This document shows positions 8,651 through 15,845 of a stretch of DNA of 64,000 nucleotides, piece after piece. The stretch is from Myxococcales bacterium (GTDB taxonomy: Bacteria > Myxococcota_A > Polyangia > Polyangiales > JAFGIB01): NCBI GenBank assembly GCA_029880325.1, contig JAOUOP010000008.1, forward strand, positions 112,397 through 176,396, given 5' to 3'. The notes under the pieces were generated by a model. The model had not been told where the DNA came from. It saw nothing but the letters and a program-made list of their open reading frames with translations, and made no database searches. The position numbers were made by a program, and so were the translations under genes. Every line of letters begins with the position of its first letter. Position 1 is the stretch's first letter.

Positions 8651-9489
8651 GCCCCGAGCGGTGTCATCTTCGCCTGGGGCTCGCGGGCTGGGGCATGATG
8701 CTCGCGCTCGGCGCTGGCGGCTGCCTCGACGGCTGCGACTGCACGGGCGAAGGGGCAGAAGAAGCGGCGCAGGAAAAAGACGGCACGTCACTACCGAAGG
8801 CCGGCCCGCCGCGCCCCTTGCCACCGCCGGACGGAGGGGTCCGCGTCCAACGCGCGGCCTGGACGCCGGCCCCGGACTCGCTGCTGACGCGCCAGCTCAA
8901 GGCCGCCAAGAGCGTGATCGATGCGGGCAAGATCTACGACAAGCTCACCCCCGAGAAAAAGCTCGGCGGTGCCCTCGGCAAGAAGATCCTCGACTACGAG
9001 ACCACCACAGAGGTCTCGGCGCGAACCCTCGGCGAAGGCAAAACGCGCGTGGCCAGCGCCGCTCGCAATTACCGCTCGGGGGACACGGAAATCCGCGTCA
9101 AGCTCACCGACACCGGCCTGACCGCCACCGCACGCAGCGCCGTCAGTCGCAGGCTCGATCAGCTCGGCAACATCTCCACCGGCTCCGAGCGGGGCGGCTT
9201 CGTACGCGGCTATCCCGTTATCTTGCAGAGCTTCCCGGTGCGTCGCGTCAGCCGCCTGCGCGGCCTTGTGGGCGACCGCTACCTCTTGCAGATCATGGTC
9301 CGCAATACCGACGACCCCGAAGCCGCAGTCAAGGTCATGGAGGGCATGGCCTGGTCGTCGATCGCCAGGGCCGAGGGCAAGCTGCCCAAGGTCGATACCA
9401 CGGGACTTTCGGAGACGGGCGAAGGCAAAGGCACCAGACTCGGGCCCGGTGGCCAGCCCGTCGCGGGTGCTGGCGGCCAGACCCAGTGA
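8647..9489 (+). CDS. Putative lipoprotein, family not recognised
   Basis: About 280 aa. From a TTG start that overlaps the aminopeptidase stop (TTGA), the protein has a basic N terminus, a hydrophobic stretch and a lipobox-like LGAGGC, which makes it a probable lipoprotein. A proline-rich linker follows, then a mixed alpha/beta region of about 180 residues with no motif I recognise, and a Gly-rich tail. ATG codons at 8695/8698 are alternative starts but would cut off most of the signal peptide. It ends 2 bases before the convergent TerB-like gene. The tight spacing suggests co-transcription with the aminopeptidase. Confidence 0.7.
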   Translation: MSPERCHLRLGLAGWGMMLALGAGGCLDGCDCTGEGAEEAAQEKDGTSLPKAGPPRPLPPPDGGVRVQRAAWTPAPDSLLTRQLKAAKSVIDAGKIYDKLTPEKKLGGALGKKILDYETTTEVSARTLGEGKTRVASAARNYRSGDTEIRVKLTDTGLTATARSAVSRRLDQLGNISTGSERGGFVRGYPVILQSFPVRRVSRLRGLVGDRYLLQIMVRNTDDPEAAVKVMEGMAWSSIARAEGKLPKVDTTGLSETGEGKGTRLGPGGQPVAGAGGQTQ

Positions 9490-9491
9490 TG

Positions 9492-10007
9492 CTACTTCAA
9501 TAGACTCAATCGCTCGCGGTGACGGGTCTGGGAAGCGACGTAGTCATCCTGGGTCAGCCCCATGGCGTCGGTGGCGCGGCGCAGCCAGTGGGTCTCCTCC
9601 ATGGAGATCGTGCCATCGGCGGCGGCCACGTCGACCAGCAGGTCGAGGATCTCCAGGCGCAGCTCCCGGTCGGCGTGCTGGCGGATGGCGCGGGTGTGGG
9701 CCTGGCTGCTGCTGTGGGCGATCTCGATGATGTGCTCGCGCAGGGCGGCACAGATGGCGGCTACGCCATGTGGGTCGAGACCGTGGATTTGACGCAGCGC
9801 ATGCTCGACGTACTCCTGTTCTTCCCTGGTGTACTCGCGGTCGGCGTAGGCCACCGCCGCCAGCAGGCCGGTCATGGCCGAAACGAGCTCGAGACTTGCG
9901 CTGTCGGCATCGGTCAAGTGCTCGGCGACCAGCCGCCGCACGCGGTCGTTCTCCGCTGGCGAGACGTCGCTGTCATCGAGCCACGTCAGAAGGCGCTTGA
10001 GGATCAT
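9492..10007 (-). CDS. TerB-like (tellurite resistance / COG4103) helical protein
   Basis: A 171-aa all-helical protein of the TerB/DjlA-N-like family. Two repeated acidic helix-turn-helix elements are visible: VAYADREYTREEQEYVEHAL and VAAADGTISMEETHWLRRA, with the metal-binding type D-x-x-(I/Y)-x-x-E-E pattern. The ATG at 10007 (MILKRLLTW) is chosen because the longer frame upstream is Arg-rich low complexity without family likeness. Stand-alone TerB proteins have no proven enzymatic role; membrane-stress and tellurite links are family knowledge. Convergent with the preceding lipoprotein gene. Confidence 0.8.
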   Translation of the reverse strand: MILKRLLTWLDDSDVSPAENDRVRRLVAEHLTDADSASLELVSAMTGLLAAVAYADREYTREEQEYVEHALRQIHGLDPHGVAAICAALREHIIEIAHSSSQAHTRAIRQHADRELRLEILDLLVDVAAADGTISMEETHWLRRATDAMGLTQDDYVASQTRHRERLSLLK

Positions 10008-10453
10008 GCATGGATGGTCTGCAAAGCACGCCGCGCTGACAAGAAGGGCGCCAGCGAAAAAAGAGAGCACACTCGAGGTACACCGCACGCCGGATTTCGC
10101 GACTCTCCTATCCCTTGCCCGTCCTCGCTCCGACCGCGGCGGTCGCGTTCGGCGTCCCCTTCCAGCGGCAGCCCGACGCCAGGCCGGTCCACGCCGCGCG
10201 TTCGGACTGTCTTGTCCGCGTTCGCGCTGACCACGAAGGCACCGAGCAGACCGGAGTTCGCACCAACCTGCGACTGCCCAGTGCATCCAAATCGGGTTCA
10301 TGGTAGGCGTCCGCTTGCGCTATGATCGCTCGGCTCACCGGGCGACTGCCACGCACCTGCGACCCGCCTGCGACCCGCTGAGAAAGGCCGTCTGGACCGC
10401 CATTTTCGCGCTCACCACGCGTATCGCACGGGCCATACGGAAGAAGAGCTGAC
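10008..10453. other. Intergenic region between the divergent TerB-like and macro-like genes
   Basis: About 445 bases with no supported gene; open frames are Arg/Pro-rich shadows. It must carry promoters for both flanking genes because they diverge, but no clear -35/-10 pair stands out. A purine-rich aagaagag ribosome binding site precedes the GTG at 10454. Confidence 0.5.
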
Positions 10454-11341
10454 GTGGATATCATCCTGATCAATGCGAAGGTGCTCGAGCTGCCGATCTC
10501 CCGCCGAGCTGGTGCGATCGTGTACGACGGCACGGCCGATCTGGGGCTGTGGCGGCCTCCCGGCCCCGACCGCGACCTGTCCGATGCCTACGGGTCCCAG
10601 CTGGCCGATACGCTGGCGAAGTTGAAAACCAGCCTGCCCGGTGGCGAGCTCGAGTTGGGGCAGACGGTACGCCTGCATCCAGGGCGGCTGCGCTGCGACT
10701 ATTTGATCTGGGCGGCCAGCCGCGAGAGCCATGGCGAGCTGGAGGCCGCGGCTGCACCGGGACTCGAGTTGCTCGAGCGGCTGGCAGAAAGCGCGCTACA
10801 GCTGGCGGCCCACCACGACACCGTGCGCGTGGCCTTCGGAACCGCGGGTGCGGGCCCGGGCGCCGAGCCCGCCGCCGAGCGCATGGCCGCGCTGGTGCGG
10901 GGCGCCAATGCTTTTCGCAGCTCGCTGGAAGCGCGCGGTGCTACCACCTCCGTCGAAGAGGTGCTGGTCTGCGGGCCCAGCGCAGCCGATGTGGCCAAGG
11001 CCAAGCGCATGGTCGAACGCATGGCTCGACCGGCCTCGGCGCCGCCACTGCCACCGCCCACCCCGGCGCGGCGCACGGCCTCCCGCAGCGGCAGCCGCAG
11101 CACCTCGGGCGGCACGCGACGCGTGGCCCGACCGCGTGGGCTCGATCCGGACGCGTTGATGCGAGCGCGCGGCCAGGCCGGCCCCTACGACCGCACCGAA
11201 ACCTACATCGAAGGCCAGTGGTTCATCCATCCCAAGTTCGGCGCCGGGCAGGTCCAGGCGACCCACGTGGCCGAACGCATGGTGACGGTGCTCTTCGAAG
11301 ACGGTCAACAGCGGCGCCTGATCCACGCGAGGCCCGCGTGA
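10454..11341 (+). CDS. Macro-domain-like protein with a C-terminal tudor-like (CarD/UvrD-tail-like) module
   Basis: A 295-aa protein starting at GTG. Residues 1-195 show the pattern of a macro (ADP-ribose-binding-like) domain: MDIILINAKVLELP, a LELGQTVRLHPGRLRCDYLIW strand pair, and the AAHHDTVRVAFGTAGAGPG segment where macro domains have their second ligand loop. A basic Pro/Ser/Arg linker of about 40 residues follows, then a small beta module (GQWFIHPKFGAGQV ... VTVLFEDGQQRRLIH) like the tudor-like domains of CarD-type and UvrD-tail proteins. The family assignment is by pattern only. It overlaps the next gene by 4 bases (GTGA), so the two are probably coupled. Confidence 0.62.
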   Translation: MDIILINAKVLELPISRRAGAIVYDGTADLGLWRPPGPDRDLSDAYGSQLADTLAKLKTSLPGGELELGQTVRLHPGRLRCDYLIWAASRESHGELEAAAAPGLELLERLAESALQLAAHHDTVRVAFGTAGAGPGAEPAAERMAALVRGANAFRSSLEARGATTSVEEVLVCGPSAADVAKAKRMVERMARPASAPPLPPPTPARRTASRSGSRSTSGGTRRVARPRGLDPDALMRARGQAGPYDRTETYIEGQWFIHPKFGAGQVQATHVAERMVTVLFEDGQQRRLIHARPA

Positions 11342-11919
11342 ACGAAGCCGCGTCGGCCGGCGCCAGCGCCGAACGCCGCGGTTTTCTCGAGCTGGTCGCC
11401 TGCTCGGATGCGGAGCTGACGCGCATCCTGGGCGCGGGCACGGCTCCGGCTTTCGACGACCTGGTGGGCTGGGAGTTCGACGGCGCCAACACCGCCAAGA
11501 GCGCCCACCTGATCGGCGCCGCCAAGTTCCGCAAGGGCTTCTACGAAGGCCCCCCGCTGCGCCCGGGCGGCCCCGAGCCCTTCATCCAGGGCTACAACAT
11601 CGACGTCCGCTCCGGGCCGCTGACCGAAGCCTGGCACGCCAAGCCCAGCGACCAGGCACCGACGCGCAAGTTCTTCTACCGCGTCCATGCGGTGGTCCCC
11701 GGCGCGCGCCACAGCCGCTTCGAAAACGCGCTGCTACTCGACTACGGCCTGACGGCGAAGTTCAGCGTCGCCAGCCCCCTGCGCGACTACCTGGTGCAGG
11801 TCTATCCCGACGACCCGGACTTGCTGCTAGGGCGCGCGTATTACGCGCTGGGGCCGGTCAGCATCCCGCTGAGCTTCTTCGTTCTCAAACGCTGGGCACG
11901 GCACGACTTTCGGGGCTGA
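11338..11919 (+). CDS. Conserved protein of unknown function
   Basis: A 193-aa protein with no signal peptide or membrane segment. It looks globular, with distinct conserved-looking blocks (FRKGFYEGP, QGYNIDVR, KFFYRVHAVVPGARHSRFENA, DYLVQVYPDDPDLLLGRAYYALGP). I do not recognise the family. The GTG start at 11338 overlaps the stop of the macro-like gene (GTGA), which implies translational coupling and a shared process. Codon use is like that of its neighbours. Confidence 0.7.
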   Translation: MNEAASAGASAERRGFLELVACSDAELTRILGAGTAPAFDDLVGWEFDGANTAKSAHLIGAAKFRKGFYEGPPLRPGGPEPFIQGYNIDVRSGPLTEAWHAKPSDQAPTRKFFYRVHAVVPGARHSRFENALLLDYGLTAKFSVASPLRDYLVQVYPDDPDLLLGRAYYALGPVSIPLSFFVLKRWARHDFRG

Positions 11920-11941
11920 AACCCCCGAGCTGTACGTGCGT

Positions 11942-12042
11942 GGAGCACAACGTCGCGCGTTGCGGACGGCGAAAGCCGTCGCCTAAACTAGTCACGCACT
12001 TCAGGTCCTCGCTGCAGCGGAAGACGTGGCTCGTTGTGCTCC
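11942..12042 (+). other. Structured leader upstream of the Ser/Thr kinase gene
   Basis: Between the unknown gene and the kinase start are nested inverted repeats. An 11-bp outer pair is GGAGCACAACG at 11942-11952 and CGTTGTGCTCC at 12032-12042. An inner perfect 6-bp stem with a GAAA tetraloop is GACGGC / GCCGTC at 11965-11980. As RNA the segment could close into one domain ending 13 bases before the kinase ATG at 12056. It may be a regulatory leader or an inefficient terminator; there is no U-tract. Confidence 0.45.
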
Positions 12043-12055
12043 CCGCGTTCCGAAG

Positions 12056-13747
12056 ATGCAGACCAAGCCCGGCAGAAAGGCCAGAGCCTCCGCCCCCGAA
12101 TCGTCGCGGCGCAGATCGACTCCAGGAGTCGGTACGGTGCTCGACGAACGCTACCGGCTCGACGAAGAGCTGGGCGCTGGCGGCGGCGGCGCGGTCTATC
12201 GCGCACGCCACCTGGGTCTCGACAAGGACGTTGCGGTCAAGCTGCTCCTGGACGAGCACGCCGGCGATCCTGCCCTCAAGCGCCGCTTCGAGCGCGAAGC
12301 CCGGGCCACCGCCGCGCTCAGCCATCCGCATATCGTGGGCATGAGCGACTTCGGCATCGCCGACGGTCGGCCCTACCTCGTGATGGAACTGCTGCAGGGC
12401 ACAGACCTCTACGAGTACCTCGCCCAGCACAAACCGCTGCCGGTGGCGACGGCCCTGGCCATCGCCGAGCAAACGCTGGAAGCCCTGGCCTACGCCCACG
12501 AGCAGGGCCTGGTCCACCGCGACCTCAAGCCCCAGAACATCTATATGCAAGCGGTGTCGGGTCGCGAGATCCACGTGCGCGTGCTGGACTTCGGCCTGGC
12601 CAAGTTCGTCGACGCCGATCGCAAGACCATCGGTCCAGCGCTGACCCAGTCGGGCATGGTGCTCGGTACACCGGCCTATATGTCGCCCGAGCAAATCGGC
12701 GCCTCTGCGCGGGTCGATGCCCGCGCCGACGTGTATTCCCTGGGCATCCTGCTCTACGAGATGCTGGCTGGCGAGCGCCCCTTCGGCGGCAGCCCCATGG
12801 ACATCGCCCGCCAGCACTTGATGCAGCCGCTGCCCAAGGTCACGGCCGCGCGACCCAAGCTCGAACATGGCGCTGCCCTCGAAGCCGTGCTGGCGCGGGC
12901 GACCGCCAAGGAGCCGGCCGCCCGCTTCGCCAATGCCAGCGAGATGCTCGAGGCGCTGCGCGCGCTCTATCCCGACGCGCGCATGAGCGGCGGCTCGGTC
13001 ATGACCCGCAGGGCATCCCTGGGCGGGGCGCTCGAGATGCCAAAGAACGCACCGCCGAGAGCGGGCGGCGCTTCGGGGCTGCGGGTCGCGGTGCCGGCCG
13101 CCGCGTTGGCGCTGGGCGGGCTGCTCTTCTGGATGTTCGCAGGCCCCAAGACCGAGGAAAGCGGCGGTGATCGGCCGAAGGCAGTCGCGCAACAGGCGGC
13201 GCCAACACCCGCGCCCACAGCCGCCACTGCGGCGAGCGCGGACGAGGCGCCGACGGCGGAAACCCAAGCCCGAACCGACACCACCGCGGCCGAACGCGCC
13301 CTGGCCGATCCGTGGGCCCAGGGCATCCCCGCCGCGCTCGAGCCGATCGTCTCCCGACTCGACCGCGGGCGCGACATCAGCTCGCGCATGGAAGCCAAGC
13401 TGCGCTCCCACCACCGCAGCGAGAGCGACGCGCGGGCGCTTCTGCTGCTCGGCCGGGCCTACGTGGCGCGCGGCTGGCGCCCCGACGGCCTCGAAAAATA
13501 CCTGGAAGCCTACGAGGCCGACCCCGCCATGCGCGGCGACCCGCACATGCTCGAAGACCTGATCGGCCTGGCGGCCCACTCGGCGACCGGGCGCACGGCG
13601 CGAACGGCCTTGCAGGAGATCTACGGCCCGAGCGCCCTGCCCGCCCTGCGCGAGCGCCTGAAGTCTGCCGACCTGGCGCGCTCCGATCGGGCGACCTACG
13701 AGCGCCTGCTGCAGACGCTGCAAGCAGCTCAGAAAAGCGTGCGCTGA
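12056..13747 (+). CDS. Transmembrane serine/threonine protein kinase (PknB-like)
   Basis: A 563-aa eukaryotic-type kinase. The kinase domain spans about residues 25-300: glycine loop LGAGGGGAVYRA, VAIK-type Lys in DVAVKLL, catalytic HRDLKPQN (His154-Asp156), DFGLAKF, GTPAYMSPEQ and DVYSLGILLYEMLAGERPF. A single membrane segment (LRVAVPAAALALGGLLFWMF, about 342-361) leads to an Ala/Thr/Pro linker and a helical extracytoplasmic C-terminal domain that could be the sensor. ATG 12056 is preferred over a GTG at 12026, which lies inside the leader stem. The 3' end overlaps the convergent DUF429 gene by 19 bp. Substrates are unknown. Confidence 0.93.
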   Translation: MQTKPGRKARASAPESSRRRSTPGVGTVLDERYRLDEELGAGGGGAVYRARHLGLDKDVAVKLLLDEHAGDPALKRRFEREARATAALSHPHIVGMSDFGIADGRPYLVMELLQGTDLYEYLAQHKPLPVATALAIAEQTLEALAYAHEQGLVHRDLKPQNIYMQAVSGREIHVRVLDFGLAKFVDADRKTIGPALTQSGMVLGTPAYMSPEQIGASARVDARADVYSLGILLYEMLAGERPFGGSPMDIARQHLMQPLPKVTAARPKLEHGAALEAVLARATAKEPAARFANASEMLEALRALYPDARMSGGSVMTRRASLGGALEMPKNAPPRAGGASGLRVAVPAAALALGGLLFWMFAGPKTEESGGDRPKAVAQQAAPTPAPTAATAASADEAPTAETQARTDTTAAERALADPWAQGIPAALEPIVSRLDRGRDISSRMEAKLRSHHRSESDARALLLLGRAYVARGWRPDGLEKYLEAYEADPAMRGDPHMLEDLIGLAAHSATGRTARTALQEIYGPSALPALRERLKSADLARSDRATYERLLQTLQAAQKSVR

Positions 13748-14511
13748 CCGCTGCCCCGAAAGAAGATCCAGCCCTCGCGCTCCGCCAGCTCCGGCTCCTC
13801 CGGCACCAGACCATGACCGCGCGCGAAGTCCGCGGCGGCCAGGGCGCTGATCGCGGCCTCGAAGAGATTGCTGTCGTCGATCAGGAGATCGCGCGAGACA
13901 GCGGTCACCATTTCGTCCTGCAGCCGGTCGAGGACGCGGGCCCGGGCCTCGCGCCCGCGGCCGCTGCCCGCGGCACGCTCCTCGCTGCGGATCTTGCGGC
14001 TGGCCAGGGTGGCGTCCGTCCACACCTCGATCACGCCCGCATCCTGCCCCGGCCGCCACGCCATGGGCAGTGGCTCGGGCAGCAGCTGACGAACCTCCGC
14101 CAGCAGTAACAGCGCCGCCCGCGCCCGACGGGCCACGCGGTCGGCTCCCACGTCCGGCGGCAAGCGACCCAACTCGCGCTGCACGATGCGGTCGGTCTCG
14201 CGGCGGAAGAGCTGCTCGGCCGGCGCCGCGATCGGCTCGCCGGCGCGGTGGGCGCCGAGGGCGCGGGCAAATCCCGTCGGCCAACCCAGGGGCGCATGCA
14301 CGGCGACCACGGTCCTGGGCTGGCCGCGCACCCAACCGGCCACGGTCGCTGCCGCCGACTCACCCGCAGTGCCCAGGGTCACCCGGCGCAGCGTCAGCTC
14401 GCCGTCGGCGAAGACCGAAGCGTGGGCCAGCCCCGTGCGCGCCTCCCGCGTCGCCGGATGTACCCCGATCACCGTCCAGGCCCCAGCTTCCGCCATGCCT
14501 TCTCCGCTCAC
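13729..14511 (-). CDS. DUF429 family protein (RNase H-like fold) with substituted acidic residues
   Basis: A 260-aa protein of the DUF429 family, predicted RNase H-like nucleases. Family blocks are visible: the first-strand motif (IGVHPATREARTGLA), VVAVHAPLGWP, LFRRETDRIVQ, VIEVWTDATLA and NLFEAAISALAAADFARG. As I recall the family, the first two motifs carry acidic residues (G-I-D-P and A-I-D-A-P-L-G); here both are His, each a single-base change (GAC/GAT to CAT). The GTG at 14511 overlaps the stop of the mrfB-like gene (GTGA); an ATG at 14496 is the alternative. It is the last gene of the mrfA-mrfB operon, which suggests a helper role in the same repair process, possibly as a non-catalytic partner. 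Confidence 0.8.
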   Translation of the reverse strand: MSGEGMAEAGAWTVIGVHPATREARTGLAHASVFADGELTLRRVTLGTAGESAAATVAGWVRGQPRTVVAVHAPLGWPTGFARALGAHRAGEPIAAPAEQLFRRETDRIVQRELGRLPPDVGADRVARRARAALLLLAEVRQLLPEPLPMAWRPGQDAGVIEVWTDATLASRKIRSEERAAGSGRGREARARVLDRLQDEMVTAVSRDLLIDDSNLFEAAISALAAADFARGHGLVPEEPELAEREGWIFFRGSGQRTLF

Positions 14512-15824
14512 GCCCCGGTCCGCAACAAACGCCGGGTCAGGCGCCCGAGCCGCCGTCCGTGGGCCTGCTCACCCTCCAACTCCAGGGTAAAACGCGCATG
14601 GCCGTAGGCGCGCGCGGGATCGGCCAGCCGGTGTTCGTAGAGTTTTGCCAACTCCAGGTGAGCGCGGCCACTCCACAGGTCATCGGTCGCATGCTGAAGC
14701 ACGCGGCTCCAGCTCTCGGCGGCGTGCTCATGGCGCTTGGCGCGGGCGGCAGCCAGCGCCGCCAGTGCAAGCGCCTGACAGCGCAGCTCACCGTCGTCGC
14801 TGTGGTCGGCAGCGAAAATCGAAAACTCCAGCGCGCGCTCCAGGTCTCCGGCCCGGAGGGCCACGCGCCCATAGGCCAGCAGATCGCGCGGATCATCGGC
14901 CGGCCTCAGCTCGGCAAAGTGGGAGCACAGGCGCGCCGCCACCGCGGCCAGGGCCACCAGATCGGACTCGTTGTGCTCGATGATGGGCAGCAGACTCTCC
15001 GGGTCGGCCCCGCGCAGGTAGTCGGCGTAGAGCGCCGGGATCAAAGCGCTGTCGACGTCGCCCTCGCGGAAAAAGCCGAGCAGCTCCCGCTCCACCTCGG
15101 TCAGACGCACGCTCTGCATGCGCGGCTTCAAGACGCGGCGCGCGCAGTGCAAGAGATCCAGATGCGGCGGCGGCGGCTCCACCGGCACGCGCGCCATGAT
15201 GAAGCGGGTGCGCAAGAGCGGCCAGTCGAAGCTCTTGCCGTTGTAGCTGACGATGCAGCTGGCTGCGGCCATGCGGCGGCTGAGGTGGTGTAGCATGGGC
15301 GCCTCGGCCCCGAGGTTGGGCAAAAACAGTTGCTCGACCTTGAGCACGCCGTCTTCGAAAAAGGCCAGGCCGATCAAAAAAGGCACGGTGCCGGTACCGC
15401 CGGCCAAGCCCGTGGTCTCGGTGTCGAAGATCAACATCCGCGACAGGTCCACGTCGCTCAGGGCCGGGTCGAGCGCGAAGCGGGCGAGCAGCGGTGGCGC
15501 AATGGTGAGGGCGCCGGCCACGGCAACGCGACCGTGGTGATGGTCGGGCTCCAGAAAACGTTCGAGCAAATGCAACGGACCGTCGTCGGTGTCCCGCCGC
15601 TCGCCAAAGGGCAGCGGCAACGGTCCCTGCGCCGGGGCGCGGTGGCGCTGGCGCCGGCGGTCGCGCTCGACCACCTGACCTATCAAGCCGCGCAGTTGCT
15701 GGAGGCGATCGGCGCCGGGTGTGTCCGCATCGATTTCACTGTGCGTCAACTCTGTCGCCGGAACCGGATCCGGCTCGGGACGCCCTGGGGCCGGCAGGTG
15801 GGAGAGCTTGTCGCGCAGGCGCAT
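14508..15824 (-). CDS. mrfB: MrfB/YprB-like DEDD exonuclease with TPR-like tail
   Basis: A 438-aa protein. A central RNase H-like exonuclease domain starts at MLIFDTETTGLAGG (the DxE motif), continues through VSYNGKSFDWPLL (middle Asp) and HLDLLHCARRVL, and ends at IIEHNESDLVALAAV (His/Asp of a DEDDh-type site). The last 130 residues are helical, Ala/Leu/Glu-rich and TPR-like. This is the architecture of Bacillus subtilis YprB, now MrfB, an exonuclease for mitomycin-C damage that works with the helicase MrfA. The mrfA-like gene is 21 bases upstream on the same strand, and the DUF429 gene overlaps the stop. Function follows from homology and synteny. Confidence 0.85.
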   Translation of the reverse strand: MRLRDKLSHLPAPGRPEPDPVPATELTHSEIDADTPGADRLQQLRGLIGQVVERDRRRQRHRAPAQGPLPLPFGERRDTDDGPLHLLERFLEPDHHHGRVAVAGALTIAPPLLARFALDPALSDVDLSRMLIFDTETTGLAGGTGTVPFLIGLAFFEDGVLKVEQLFLPNLGAEAPMLHHLSRRMAAASCIVSYNGKSFDWPLLRTRFIMARVPVEPPPPHLDLLHCARRVLKPRMQSVRLTEVERELLGFFREGDVDSALIPALYADYLRGADPESLLPIIEHNESDLVALAAVAARLCSHFAELRPADDPRDLLAYGRVALRAGDLERALEFSIFAADHSDDGELRCQALALAALAAARAKRHEHAAESWSRVLQHATDDLWSGRAHLELAKLYEHRLADPARAYGHARFTLELEGEQAHGRRLGRLTRRLLRTGA

Positions 15825-15845
15825 GACCTTGACCTCGCCTCCCGC

